From: Chrysomallon squamiferum
Lineage: Eukaryota; Mollusca; Gastropoda; Neomphalida; Peltospiridae
Assembly: GCA_012295275.1 (NCBI GenBank)
Contig: CM022665.1
Location: 22,577,502 to 22,639,501 of the forward strand
DNA length: 62,000 bases
Reading direction: 5' to 3'
The notes under the pieces are model-generated. The model saw nothing but the letters and a program-made list of their open reading frames with translations, was not told the DNA's origin and did not search any database. Every line of letters starts with the position of its first letter. Position 1 is the first letter of the stretch. Position numbers and translations under genes: made by a program. Of the stretch, positions 12,067 through 30,698 are shown one piece after another.

Positions 12067-13960
12067 ATGTATTGTTGGTGATATGAATAAAAATAGCTTA
12101 AATGTATTTGGTATGTTTATATAGTTAATCTGACTTCACTTTTAAAAATAATATTGCCACTATAAATTTGTGAATTTAGGATTAATCAACTTCATTGGTA
12201 ATATAATTTTGCCATACATTATCGTTAGCAAAGATTGAATTAACGACTAAAGGTGGAAACTGAATGTGGATAAGAATATAATTTATGCAAGTTAAAGATA
12301 GACAAATAATTTCATTCAAATAGTGTGTCATTTACCCACTTTTTTTTTTTAGCAGTAAAAAGAATTTAAGGAGAAATTGGTTATAAAAATACTTTTAATA
12401 AGAAAGACTTTTGTATTAAATCTTAGGAAACCGTAAATGACATTAATATTAATGTATAACTACGATGATCAGTCCAGACAATTGATATAAGACAATAGGT
12501 ATATATTTTTTTATGATCAGTAATTAATCAGGTGTGACAGAGACCCTGGAGAAGATAAGTTAATAAACTTAAGACATTAATTATGGTTCGGTACGTATAC
12601 AGTTACGTGGTAAGAAAGTAAGTAATGGCTTGCTGTCACTAATGAAACGTCCACGAGTTCACTGCATTCCTTCACATTTTAGTAGTATTTAATTAACTAA
12701 TTTAATGGATTACGTTTGCTTAATTTTGTTTTGCTTCTATGAACTATTTTGGATTGATCACTATAAGAAATCCGATTTTGATTAGGCCTAGAGATTAGTT
12801 TTATCGACGTAATGGTTTCATTAGTCATTGTTTCTCACCTCAATATGACAAATGTATTCAGACTGTTACAAAGCTGGTTACATTTCGTTACGTAACAGTG
12901 CGAATTAACAACCAAACAAGTTGATTTTTAAAGTTCCTTAATTTTTAATTTTTTTTATGTTTTTCTATTTTTAAGCCAAAAACAGACGCTTTATTTCTGG
13001 TTTCATTATATCTGTGCGTGTATATAGATTTGTTCATGAATATGTTATTATAACTATTGCAGTGGGAATTTTTTGGAAGTGCATAAATAAATAATAAATG
13101 CATTAGTTGCTTGTGTTTATTTGCTTCAAGGAGCTGGTGGGCAAGAAATCATTTGAAGAAACTAAAGCAAGTTATATGTCTCCAGACGCGGTAGTGAACG
13201 AAATCTTTGACTCTATTATCCGAGAAATCCATGACGAGGTTAATCTTCCTGAAATTAATCTGTCAGATCCAGAACTATTCGGAATTGCACGGAACACGAC
13301 GAGTGGCAACAGACCGAGCATGGAGTTTCTAGTAAAGTAATTCTGTTCAAAATCAGTCACTAATTTACTTGTTTAGTTTAACCTCAAGACATTTTTAAAT
13401 TTGAAAAAAAAAAAAAAAAAAAAAAATAATAATAATAATAATAATAATAACAATAATAATAATAATAATAATAAACATTAAAAAAAAAAAAAACCAACGA
13501 CAACAACAAAACATACAAAGAAAATAACAACAAAATAAAACATCATGACTGATTTAAATTGTCAAACTGCGGGCCCGCAGGTCTTTCTGAATGGCAAGCC
13601 TAATTTCACGAGAAAATTAACGTTTATTAGTAGTGCAACCCGCCTGGTGATGAGCTGCATCTTCTCGAAAAGCTGCCCGCGCCTGCTCTAAATATATATT
13701 TTGTATTTCGAAATTATTAATTATTTATTTATTTTAGATGTAATCTCAGTTCCCAAGAAGTCTTGTCTCTCTATAAACAAGGAAGCCAAGCGGAAGCTGA
13801 CGAATCTACAAATATAATGCTACTGCCACTGGACAGGGTGTTAAATATGCAAACACAGGAACCGGAAGTCTGGAAAACGCTTGCGCCAGCCGCTAAAGGA
13901 TGCATTATACTTTACCGCCTTTCTCAAAACGAGAGTAATCAAAGCTTTACATCCAAGTGA
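11497..13960 (+). CDS. NUDT22: NUDT22-like UDP-sugar diphosphatase (Nudix superfamily), 3 exons
   Basis: Exons: 11497-11958, 13131-13336 and 13738-13960, GT/AG with consistent phases, 296 residues (human about 303). The chosen start MDPH matches human MDPE. Hallmarks are TCYKDYIGTNWS, SDPLGVGSLVLTSD, DVPGGHAEPE, IIREIHDEVNLP, LFGIARNTTSGNRPSMEF and AAKGCIILY, each with a close human counterpart. NUDT22 is reported to hydrolyse UDP-glucose/UDP-galactose to UMP and sugar-1-phosphate with Mg2+. The Nudix box is atypical: the GG and the REI.DEV.L helix are separated by a long insertion, and exon 1 ends inside it. A distal poly-A signal AATAAA lies at 14536-14541. Confidence 0.94.
12016..12065. 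repeat. (ATT)n microsatellite in NUDT22 intron 1
   Basis: About 16 uninterrupted ATT units just downstream of the exon 1 donor. The remainder of this 1.17-kb intron is AT-rich with no recognisable feature. Confidence 0.95.
13337..13737. other. NUDT22 intron 2: poly-A/(AAT)n tract and a GC-rich patch
   Basis: The intron begins with a 22-base A run followed by an (ATA)n-type microsatellite (about 13404-13474). It then holds an unusually GC-rich block (about 13565-13690, including GCGGGCCCGC and TGCCCGCGCCTGC). The GC-rich block has no open frame that fits the gene and may be an inserted repeat. I could not identify it. Confidence 0.5.
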
Positions 13961-15777
13961 TCTCGAAATCTGATACTATATGTCATATCAGATATCTATA
14001 AAAGTGCCTTATATTTATTTGATTTCTGTGATAAATGACAAACTGAACTCCATTTTGAGGGATTATTTTTTTCTTAATGATGAAACTCGTTTCATTGTTA
14101 AAGTTATATGAAAGCCTAAACAATAAGAACTGAGGTGGGGAAAAAAAAAAAAAAAAAACCTCCAACAACTGATAGTTGATATTTAAAAATTCTTTAAAGA
14201 TTCGTTAATCTGTTTCAGTTGTAAATATTTCTTTGTCTGTCTAGCGTTATTGTTATTGTTACACAGACAGGAGGGTTGATGATATGTTATTTTTAGTGTT
14301 CCATTTGAGGGATATAAAGGATATTTATCTTGTTATTGAGGGTAATTATAATGGATTTTTATACTTTTATTAGGATAATCAAAGATAGGTTTGTGGGAAA
14401 AAATTATTTTTTTGTTACTTGAAAAAAATATTTTGTTTGGGTATAATTTTTTACATTCATGTTTATATATTTTATAATATAAACTATTTTTTATTTAGTG
14501 TTAACTGTAATGATTAAGTTGTTAAACCATAATGCAATAAAATATAACTCTTTATTTTGACATCGTATTTTGTTATTATTCAGCTCTAGCAGTAGAATTG
14601 TTTTCAGCAATTTCACTTTTATTAACCAATTAATTAATTACAAATCACAACAACAGTTTTTTTTTGGTTGTTTGTTTTACTCAAATGAAACTGCTTGTTG
14701 TTACATTAAACTTTCCGCCAGAAGTTTAGAAATTTTACAAATTAATAATACTACTGTAATTATTAATAATAATTAAATGCCGCGAGATCGATGAAGACTT
14801 TTGTACGTTGTGACACATCAACATCGGCGGAGGGGAAAAGAAAAACATAAAAAAAATCACATAGTTACTGCATTAATATAATTTATTATATCTTCTAAAA
14901 ATAAAAAAAAAATAAAAAAAACTACACCTAACTATAATTTCGCTATTAAAAAACCCCAAAAGAACATAAAAATATTTTTAGGATCAAAAACAGTTCTTAT
15001 TTTCATATTGTGTTTAATACTGAAATGATAAAATCATAGTTAAGATTATCGCAGTCATAATTAAATACCATTACTAACATCGTAATGATAAATTTGGTAC
15101 AGATCCTATAGACATTATTGAGTATAGTTTGTTTAGCCCTGTGGGTGCACTGTTAATAAATATACACCAAATACAAAAATACATATTTATTTATCTTTAT
15201 CACGGTTATTAATATCCCAGTAGAAAAAAGATTGATTAAAACATTTTTTTTTATAAATAAAAAGAGATATATTAAAGGTTAAAATTATATAAAATATATT
15301 ATTTCAAATTTTTTTCTCGTCTTTTTCTAGTTATTTATATAGAAAATATTTTTAAAAATTATTGCATATTTTTCATATGAATGCTACAGAATAAAATAAT
15401 AGTAGTAATAATGAAGAAGAAGAAGAATATATGTTCTCAGTTACCGCTGTGTAACTGTTATCAATCAGTTAATCGTTAAGAAACATTATTAATTTGAGTA
15501 ATAAATAATTTATAATTAAACAGATCATTATTACTGCTAAACAACTTAAAGATAAAATTCTATACAATATACTGCCGATTTTTTTTGTATTTTATTTAGT
15601 TTTGTTTTTTACGTTTTAAATTCTCATTTATTGAAATAAATAAGCTAAAATAACCATTTATTTATTTGTAAACTATTCTAAATGAATACCATTTTTAAAA
15701 ATATAATTACTAATATATAAAGATATAAATGCATAGTTCATGAAATGAAATAAAATGTAAAAACCAATTTTAAAAAA
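13961..15777. other. Convergent 3' interval between NUDT22 and peripherin-like A
   Basis: AT-rich sequence with many T and A runs. It contains the likely NUDT22 3' UTR (AATAAA at 14536-14541). On the minus strand, AATAAA-type signals (TTTATT on the plus strand near 15657) could end the peripherin-like A transcript. No coding exon or transposon is seen. Confidence 0.5.
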
Positions 15778-16207
15778 TTATCTTCTTTTTCCTCCCATTT
15801 TCCCCATCTTTCCCATCTTTCCCATTTTCCCCATTTTCCCTTTCTTCATTTTTCCGCCTTTCCTTTTTCCTCTTCTTTTAGCTCTCTTCGCTCTTCGTGG
15901 CTTTCTTTTTTTTGGCTTTCTTCTCTTTGCCTTTCTTCTCTTTGGCTTTCTTTTCTTTGCCTTCCTCTTCTTCTTTTTCTTCTTCTTCTTCTTTTTCGGT
16001 TTCTTTTTCTTTTTCGGTTTTTTTTTCTTCTTTTTCTTTTTGGGCTTTTTCTTTTTCTTCTTTTTCTTGTCCTTCTTTTTCTTCTTTTCTTTCTTTTTCT
16101 TCTTTTCCTTTTTCTTCTTCTTTTCCTTTTTCTTCTTATCTTTTTTCTTCCCCCTTTCTTTACCCTCCCCTTGTCCGCCACCTTCATCACCATCATCATC
16201 ATCATCA

Positions 16208-20152
<3,945 letters not shown>

Positions 20153-21169
20153 GATTTTGTTTTAATGTACGTGTTTCGTTCCTGACATCCATAATAAGTG
20201 TATATGGATGTGGAAGCCGAACAGGAATTTCAATTCATTATTGAAATAGGCTGATACCGCTTAAAGAATCGCTATAGATTCATGATGAGTAACATTGACA
20301 TTTGGATACGGTTTCTTTTTACATGATTGACGTCAAATCTGACATTTTCACAAATGACGTCACTGACTTCATCTACATGAAAATAGCATTGAAACTTAAA
20401 ATAAATGAACGAACGAACAAATAAAAAAATAATTAATAATAATAAAAATAAATAAATACAAAAATAAATAAATTGATAAATAAAATAAAATAAAATAAAA
20501 TAAAATAAAATAAAATATTGATACCTGCGTGACGTAGCAACAGATGGTTACTAATTTTATTTTCATGGAAATTTTGTTGAGAATCCATCAATTTCATGGA
20601 TATACTAATATAAACTAACCCGTTTTACGCGACTAAGAACGAGATAGTGGTGGGAGATCATCCTACACACATCCATCATGATGTGTTTATTAAACATTTT
20701 AAATTTAAATAAATAGCATTAAAATAATAATAATAAATAAATAAATAAATGATACAGCTGCCAGATTTATTTTCACCAGTCTTAAATATTACATAACTTC
20801 ATGCATGATGTTGTCATTTTAAACACAAAACAAATTATAATGTATAAATATACATTGCGATTGCTGTTAACAAAACCATTGAAGAGCAGATAAAAAACTA
20901 TCTATTTGTAATGATCCAGCGGGATAACTTTTCCATTTATACGATTTTGTTATCACTAAATGTAGAAATAATTTTTTATTCCATGTCATATTTTGTCATC
21001 ATCGTGTCTTTTTTTGTCAGCGATGGGCGAGTGTCTAGGGCTGATATCCAGGGTATATAGATGTTTTGAGAGCTTTACGATTTACGCTGGATTCCTTGCT
21101 GCCATCACATTTGCAACTCCTTTTTATTTAATACAATAAATTTCACTGCGATACTGTCATTCTTCTTTT
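20153..21169. other. Interval between the tandem peripherin-like genes
   Basis: This 1-kb spacer holds the promoter and 5' UTR of paralogue A and the 3' UTR of paralogue B (TTTATT at 21123-21128 reads AATAAA on the minus strand). It contains A/T-rich simple repeats, including an (AAAAT)n run at about 20481-20515 and an AAT/AAAT run near 20715-20751. Two CRE-type motifs lie close to the paralogue A start. No gene is seen. Confidence 0.5.
20328..20362. promoter_or_regulatory. Two palindromic CRE motifs upstream of peripherin-like A
   Basis: Perfect TGACGTCA octamers lie at 20328-20335 and 20355-20362, about 180-210 bp upstream of the start codon at 20152. The octamer is the full CRE bound by CREB/ATF-family bZIP factors. 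A similar pair lies upstream of paralogue B. Function is inferred from motif and position. Confidence 0.5.
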
Positions 21170-23250
<2,081 letters not shown>

Positions 23251-23382
23251 GTCTTTCGTACTTTATTTGTGTGTGGATACCATGACCTGGATGAAATTTC
23301 AGTAGTATAGCATATAATGAGAGTGAAGAAAAATTAAGACTGTAAAGCAAAATAACACAATGAAATCCCCAATTTACCATAT

Positions 23383-23412
23383 TGACGTCATGAAACATAC
23401 TGCTTTACGTCA
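23383..23412. promoter_or_regulatory. CRE motif plus CRE-like half-site upstream of peripherin-like B
   Basis: TGACGTCA at 23383-23390 and TTACGTCA at 23405-23412 lie 133-162 bp upstream of the start codon at 23250, mirroring the two CREs in front of paralogue A. A further perfect TGACGTCA lies at 24035-24042, about 790 bp upstream. Confidence 0.5.
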
Positions 23413-26400
23413 TGAGATTCCTAGGAACTTTTTAGACAGGCGCTTCGAAGGTCGAAACTACAGAGTAATTAGGTGCTTTCTGAGAATTTTCATTTGAATT
23501 AAACAATGAAAACATTTAGTTATAGCTAGCAAATGTACATAATAATATACATCAAAATTGAAATAATAATAATAACAAAAGGTGTTATTAGTTGTCAAAT
23601 TTTCATTATTTGTGCGATTAACATATACATTGTTACGTGTGGCAAATGTATTTTTCATATATCTTAGAACCTTTCTTTTTCCATTTATGTTTTGAGCACA
23701 CTAATAACATACACGTAAATCAGTAAACAATGTTCCGAACACTTAGTAATACGTCCTTTTTATGTTGGCAAACTGCGCTTAACAGACGAAATAGTTCAGT
23801 TTAAAACATTGAAAAATGTTAATAAAATACGTATATTGTTTACTTTTATTTATCAGAGCAAATTTACAAACATTGTTTTTATTTTTTCTTTTTCTATTTC
23901 TATATTTTTATTGTCTTTTAGTAGACTGAACTTAAAGCTGTGACGTTTTATGTTCAGATTTGAAGGTATGTGTTACAGTAACAAATGCTGGTATGAAACA
24001 AACCTGAATGGATAAAAATGTGCCAACACTGTGATGACGTCAGTGTAGTTTGAAGTTGCTAACTCTGCTGATGCCATCAGGGAACTTGTTGGGGTTTTTT
24101 TGGAAGCAGGTTTATCTTTTATTTGAAGGAAGCCATTTAGGACCAAACTATGGAAAACAAATCCGAGCACCTCTTCCTCACCATCAAAAATGCTTTCACA
24201 GTCAGCATTGCTATGAGGCAGACTCAGCAGTGCTGTGTATATTTGCTTTATCTGAGGGAATCTTGTCCTATAAAAAGGAATAAATTATTCTGATTCTCAC
24301 TATGCCGTTATGGCAAAATAACCTCAATTAGAATAAGTAAAAACTGTAAATTTAAAGAAAATTTAATTCTGTACATTATTCCACATTGTGAATTTAAATT
24401 AACTTCTGTATATTAATTATCTACATTGTCAAGATTAATAGTGGTGTTATTTCTAACAGATTTATTATTTTTCTGTTAACTTTTCTACCATTTTAGTCTA
24501 TTAAATGGAGGGCCCACTGCACTTCAATTTATTTGTCACTTGCTTCATCCTAGTTATAATATTTCTCTTGCCAGTTAATTCTGCCTTTATATTACTTCAT
24601 TCAGGCTTTCACATCATTAATATTTATCTGTACTGTTGATATTTACACTATTAAGACGATTTATTCATTGCATCATACAGCACCACACTGAGCTTCAAGA
24701 ATACATTATTTATCATCTAAAAACATATACAAATACTTTTATCACATCTTTCACATGCTGGTATAACATACAACAAAACTGCAAACAAATAATTAATGCC
24801 TTTATTACACAATAAATGCAAGCCACAAAACTGCAGTTTGAGACGTCTGAACAAAACAACACCACAAAATGAAAGCTTACAATTAATTATGTGATTTTCA
24901 TTTTAACAACACTAAATCATATAGAAAGTAAATGATGTGGTTTTATATACTGATACAGTTACATATCTACTACACATTAAAAATAATACAGTGTAATAAT
25001 AAGAACTGTACAGCTGTTGGGTGGTTTGGGGTCGGGTTTTAAAAAAAACTCATAATACATTAAATATTTAGCTCCACTTTCCCTGATTGTTTCCAAACAA
25101 TCCACAGATTATAATGTAAAACTTTCAGATATATAATGATGTACAAATATTGACTGTAACTAAGTTTCATTTGGCTTCTAAAGAAAAAAAAATATTTTAA
25201 GTAAATAGCTACATTTAATACTTGAAAATGACCTAGTATTTTGGTGGATATATCAAAATAAAATTTATAATCAACATAATACTAGTATTTACAAATGTGT
25301 TAATCAAAATAAATTATTTATTTTGGCTTAAGAGGTAATCACAGCCAGCATGGCATGTAATAAAAAACATATCATAACTGTAAATACATTACATACTTAT
25401 AACACACAGTACTTGCATGAATATGTATCAAATGAACTGGTATTTAAATATTTAATGAAATGAAACTGGAAAATCATATATTATAGTATTCATGAGCTAG
25501 ATAAACTAAGATATAACTTACTATCAAATTCTACACAGAGTTTAAGAAGTCTGATTTTGTTATAATCAGATTTAAATATTTTGTGTTCAGAATAGCAATG
25601 TGATAAATTCAAATCATTTAGCTTATACTATAAAGTATAAATCTCTGAAAATTCATTTTTCTGCAAAGCCAGAAAGGTTATGAGTTTCACAGTAAAGAAA
25701 TAAAGAAATGTTTTTTTTTTTAAACTTTGTATTTTTTATCTACAGTTTTATGCAATATAAATTTGATCAAGAACCATCAGAGAAGAAAAGTTCTGCAGAA
25801 CTGTGCTTTAAATTCCACTGAGCTATAGTGAAATCTGCATCAGTGACACTAACATACATCACAGCAAAGTGTACAGAAAAGTTACAAACATAACTATTCA
25901 TAGCAAAATGTAACAACCGGAACAAAAATAAAATGTATCTGAAAGTTAACTGACAGAAATTCATTAATGATGTATAATTTTAGCATTTTGAGAACAGAAA
26001 CTAGCTAATTCATTCTACAAAGTGGAAAAATGCGTTCATTAACAGACATCCTATCCATATAGAGTATATCAACAGGTATTGGTGCAAAAAGGATTATTCA
26101 GATATATATCTAAGTGTTGCTACAATAATTCAAAAACATTCTTTATCTATTTAAAAAATAAAGGTTCAATATTCATGGTATACAAATAAAACAATATTTC
26201 AAGCAAAACAAATGATTATTATTATTTTATAAATAAATAAATAAATAAATAAATAGTATTAATAATAATAAAGTACTGAATATCAGTAATTTTAAACAAG
26301 AACACACTTATTCAAACTCACAAAGTAAGACTTGAGTTAAATTTCTACAAATGTAATTCAAGAATAGTTATCTGACTTGATATCATAGTGAAAATTATTC

Positions 26401-26509
26401 AGCTGTACAAATTCTATATACATGCTCATATGATAAACTAAAAATCTGATAAAATTAATAAATGAACAAATGTACACTGGGTTTTTCTGATTCACTGTTT
26501 ATTCAAATT

Positions 26510-26660
26510 TCATTTTAATTATTTTACTAGTAGTACACAGTACTTTTAATTTTATAAATATGTAAGTAGTGTTTCCTGTTTGTGGAAAAAAATGTACAAT
26601 AATACTACTAATAGTCACAAATATAACAAATTGTATACATAATCTGCTGACATAAACCAT
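26510..26660. repeat. Dispersed repeat copy 1, 3' of TBCC
   Basis: The segment runs from CATTTTAATTATTTTACTAG to AATCTGCTGACATAAA. It reappears with indels at 30699-30829 in the same orientation (shared blocks TATGTAAGTAGTGTTTCCT and AATAGTCACAAATATA). It lies 770-920 bp past the TBCC stop, perhaps in its 3' UTR. The repeat family is unknown. Confidence 0.7.
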
Positions 26661-27427
26661 CTGTTGTCTAGTATATATTTCTCAAAAAATAAAAAACAAA
26701 GATGGAAAAAAAAATGCTTGTGAATACCAGGAATGCTAAAATATTATCTTAACTAAAGTCAAAGAATATATATATAATACATAGTTGTCATAATTGTCAT
26801 AAATGTAATGGTAGTTTTTACTGTCATTCTGCTCTCAGCAACAGATAAATCCGTTTGGTTCATCTATATAATATTACATTCACAATAAAAAAAAATTAAA
26901 AAAAAAATTTCAAAATGGTATTAAGTTAAATCGTTTTTTTTTTTTAAAATAAACATCTAATTTCTATCTTAGCCAGAGTGCAATATTTAACATTAGCATA
27001 ACAAATCAATTTATATGTATTCAAAAATAGACAAATGAGTCTAGGATCAAATTTTTATTGACAAATTTTGAAGGAAGACTATTAATGTTACAATGTCAAG
27101 AGAGAATAAAAAACAATAAAGTAACCACCAAAACCCACGACCTGGCAGCAATATATCTACAACACCCACTAATTAACAATAGATTGCAGACATAAACTGG
27201 CTAAAGCATAATTTTTTTTTTTTTTTAATTTGATATTTCAGTAAATGAAACAAACAAAGAAAACTATAAAACACAGAAGATTCAAACTGTACAGAGAAAA
27301 TGTGAACAATATTAACTAATAATAATACTACAGTGTGAAAATTACTATTTGTAAAATTCTAAACAAAAGGTTATATAAATAACCTTACTTTAAAGCAGAA
27401 ACGAGAAAGGTAAAAAGAACTACATTG

Positions 27428-28441
27428 CTATTCATTCCAGTTTTTAACTCTCTCCTCATCTGGAAGTACAGACCAATTAGGAGAAGGTGTGTCTGCAACT
27501 AACCAGTTGAAATCATCAACATCATTCCAGTTGTTTCGTTTTTTGTCAAGACCAGAGAGCTTGTAGTGTTCTTCAATGTCTGGATACTCCCAGTTGTAAG
27601 GTGCAAAGAATAGTGCATTACTGTCTTCAATGACTGCCTTGCTAGTAACATGAATGTAAAATGAAGAAAGCGTTGTTGAATGAATTCGTAACTGTTGGCA
27701 TGGTGATACAAAAATGCAGTTAATACAATCCCTTATAAAAATGGAACCAGAAACTGGTCCAGTAAATACATAGCAGTTGTTAAGTTTGTTAACATGAATA
27801 GCAGAAGGTGTTCCAAACAGCTTTACAGTACAGCTTGTTAGATTAGCAAGGGCAACATCTTTAAAATTGACGTCTGCAGCATTTTTGGAAAGTATTTTAT
27901 TAGCTCGGTCAACAAATTTGCATTCTGCTAATTCAATCATCAGATCGTTTTGATTCACTGGGGTATTTTCTACCTCATCTGAATCGTCGATGACCGGCTT
28001 CGGCTTTTTCTCTTTGCGTTGTTTGAAAGCAAAACGTTTTTTTGGCAACAATTCTCCTCTTTTATCTTGAATAAGTGACTGGAGATGCTCTATATGTTCT
28101 TTAGCTTTTCTGAGCTCGTGTGCTGGCAGAAATATCGAAGACTCCGTAACAAAGGATTGTAGTTTTGTTAACCGAGCTGAAATCCCATCGAAATGATCTG
28201 CCAGATCTTTAGGTGGAATTCTGTCACTTTCGGACAGTTGCTTTTCGATGTTCGAACGTTCTTGTGAAAAGTTACTTACAAAAAATGTTGTACTTTCTTG
28301 TTCAGATGTATGAGCATCTTTTTCAGTTTTTCTTTTCAGTAATTCAGCTTCTCTTTCTTCGTTTCTTTTCCTGATTCGGTCCGTAACTAACTGTTTTTTA
28401 TCATTCAAGTTTTCTTTGCCATTTTCTCTGACAGACTCCAT
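27428..28441 (-). CDS. TBCC: Tubulin-specific chaperone C (tubulin-folding cofactor C), single exon
   Basis: An intronless 337-residue protein (human TBCC 346, also intronless as I recall). The start chosen at 28441 (MESVREN) aligns with human MESV. The frame remains open to an ATG at 28510, which would add 23 residues. The N-terminal region is a charged helical, spectrin-like tubulin-binding domain (about residues 15-130), followed by LLPKKRFAFKQR. The C-terminal beta-helical CARP/TBCC domain contains ELAECKFV, LTSCTVKLFGTP, FTGPVSGSIFI, QQLRIHST, FFAPYNWEYP and NNWNDVDDFNWL. Arg252 in QQLRIH corresponds to the catalytic arginine finger of TBCC and RP2. With cofactors D and E, TBCC stimulates GTP hydrolysis on beta-tubulin to release native heterodimers. 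It lies upstream of the peripherin-like pair on the same strand. Confidence 0.97.
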   Translation of the reverse strand: MESVRENGKENLNDKKQLVTDRIRKRNEEREAELLKRKTEKDAHTSEQESTTFFVSNFSQERSNIEKQLSESDRIPPKDLADHFDGISARLTKLQSFVTESSIFLPAHELRKAKEHIEHLQSLIQDKRGELLPKKRFAFKQRKEKKPKPVIDDSDEVENTPVNQNDLMIELAECKFVDRANKILSKNAADVNFKDVALANLTSCTVKLFGTPSAIHVNKLNNCYVFTGPVSGSIFIRDCINCIFVSPCQQLRIHSTTLSSFYIHVTSKAVIEDSNALFFAPYNWEYPDIEEHYKLSGLDKKRNNWNDVDDFNWLVADTPSPNWSVLPDEERVKNWNE

Positions 28442-28577
28442 CTTTATTGTTCTGTGTTGTGTTCCACCAAGCACTGCGAGCATAAAAGTCAGCGTTCGTG
28501 ACAACAACACATGTTCAAGCGGTGCCGCGTTGATTACATTTACGTTTTAGGCCCCAAAAGCGAGTTATAAAATACTG

Positions 28578-28625
<48 letters not shown>

Positions 28626-30261
28626 TAGTGGTGATTTTAGTGGCCCAAACGTGGTTTATTTCGGTTTTCCTTCAAGTGTTTAATAATGAATGTTCGAACA
28701 ATAACGAACTAATATCGAAAGAATCCACGCAAGAACAGTGCTATTAATTGATGTATTTTAACTTCATTAAGTGTAAACAACTATTATCGAATTTTTATTT
28801 CAGAAATACCATTTTATCAAGTAAGTAAACCAGTAAGTGGTACAATCAGATATAAAACTTGAATAAAAACAAAACAACAAAAAAACACAATAAAAAAAAA
28901 AAAAAAAAAAAAATGTTTATTGGAAACTGTATAATTTGTTTTTATAGTACTTTGTTTTCATCTCAGTTTATTTTGTTATAATCATTGTTCCAATTTAATG
29001 ATAATGACAATGATAATAATAATAATAAATCATTATGGTTATATATAATGTTTAAAATAAATAAATCATTAAACGTTTAATGTAATATTTTATAAGGTAG
29101 AAAAACTTAACTTTCATTCTGGATTTTAAATATTTCATTCCTGAACATCTAATATAATTATGTTTGATCCATAGTTAGTTGTGTTTCTGGTAACAAAACC
29201 ATAATATTAATTATATCTTAAATGTGAGTTAAAATTCTTTTATATTCGTTGTTTATCCTATATACTTCCAGTTTGCCTTTTGTATTATTGGAATAATGAC
29301 CTTTTATGTTTAAGTCTCTGATCAGAAATAGTTTTATTCACCTGAGCAATTTTTAGATACTTAAAAAAAAAAAAAAAAAATAATAATAAAAATAAAAAAA
29401 AAGGTTCAATTCTGCAAGAGGTATATACCAAAACAAGTGGGATATCTTCATTGTGGTGAATGCAGTTTTTAGTAATTATTGACCCTCAACCCTCCCCCAA
29501 AATACCCCAAAGACAAAAAACAACAACAAAAAACAAAAACAAACAATAAGAAGAAAATCCCCCCCACAAAAAAAAAAAAAAAATGAAGAAACTATTAAAT
29601 ATTTAATATACCATTTTATTATTAAAATGATATTTTTATGAATTTAAACATGTAATTAGGTTAAATAAAAGTAATTTTCAGTGACTTTTATATTAAAGGT
29701 ATTCAGTATTTTAATATTTGTTGTTATATTTATAGAAGAAACATGACTTAGTACTTACTTGTTATACTTTTTTTTTTTTTTAATGTACTTTAATGTTATC
29801 CCATTTAAGATTTTAGACAGAGAAGTAGTAACTGAAAGTAAATATTTGACATTTAAATATTACCTTTCTTTCATTGGCACTAGATGTTTAGATAATATTT
29901 CAGCATGTAGAGGTTACCAAGGCATAAAAATGTCTAATTAAAAATTAGTTTTAACAGATGTAACAAATACTCTAGTATTTACCACACATCCTTCTGTCAA
30001 GAATGGAAATACACCATTGCATAACAAAGAACCCCAAGTACTGAAATTTATAGTCATGGATCCTAAATCAGAATATTAAGAACTTACTGGGTTTATTTGC
30101 ATTTTTGGTCAGTTGCTTATGTTTTAAACAGCCATTTTGCTTCATTTAATCACACAAATTTGACTGTTAATATATGTGTATCTGTGATAGTTTGAGTTAC
30201 TGGATGTTATTATCTATTTCATAATGTCAGAATTTGACTAAAGTTTAATTAGTTGTTAGAG

Positions 30262-30588
30262 CAATGGTTTCCATGCTTTTCACCTCCAAGGACCACATTT
30301 ATTTAAATTAATTTTTCCATGGACCCCATACTTTTGAAAGGTTTGTCTGTTCAATAAACACATTTTATTAACTAACAACAGACCTGTTTTGGCAGTTTCA
30401 ACTCTCAGTGGAAAGATATACATACAGCATAATATGCAATTAAAGCTGTATGGAATTTTGAAGGTTTATCTTTATAAGCCTTATTTAAGTTATTATGAGT
30501 AATTAAACATTTTACAATGCAGCCTCATGCAATTTTGAAATAGCTCTGGACCTGCAGGAATCTGCAGATCTCAGGCTGGAAACAGTTG
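30262..30588. mobile_element. Old hAT-like MITE remnant
   Basis: The left end CAATGGTTTCCATGC is inverted at the right end (GGCTGGAAACAGTTG, reverse CAACTGTTTCCAGCC). Flanking octamers TGTTAGAG (30254-30261) and TGTTGGAG (30589-30596) match at 7 of 8 bases, a decayed 8-bp target duplication. Internal sequence (CACCTCCAAGGACCAC, CATGGACCCCATACTTTTG) looks like other hAT MITEs. It is 327 bp and non-coding. Confidence 0.65.
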
Positions 30589-30698
30589 TGTTGGAGTACT
30601 GGCCTAAGGCATGATTAAAATGGCTATTTTCCTCTTTCTAAAAAGAGGGACTTTTTAAAAAAATGTATGATTTAAATTAAAGACATTATCAGTTTTTA

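Larger units (their letters stand above)
23251..27427. other. Interval between peripherin-like B and TBCC
   Basis: The right part should be the 3' UTR and flank of TBCC, with many AATAAA-like signals on the minus strand. The left part is the paralogue B promoter. The block at about 24000-24260 is less AT-rich than its surroundings, but no frame resembles a known protein. I find no convincing gene in this 4.2-kb stretch. Confidence 0.5.

Noticed and set aside
23973-24283. Opposing 65-77-codon frames in a less AT-rich patch
   Set aside because: No recognisable family, no matching splice signals, and both strands are equally open.
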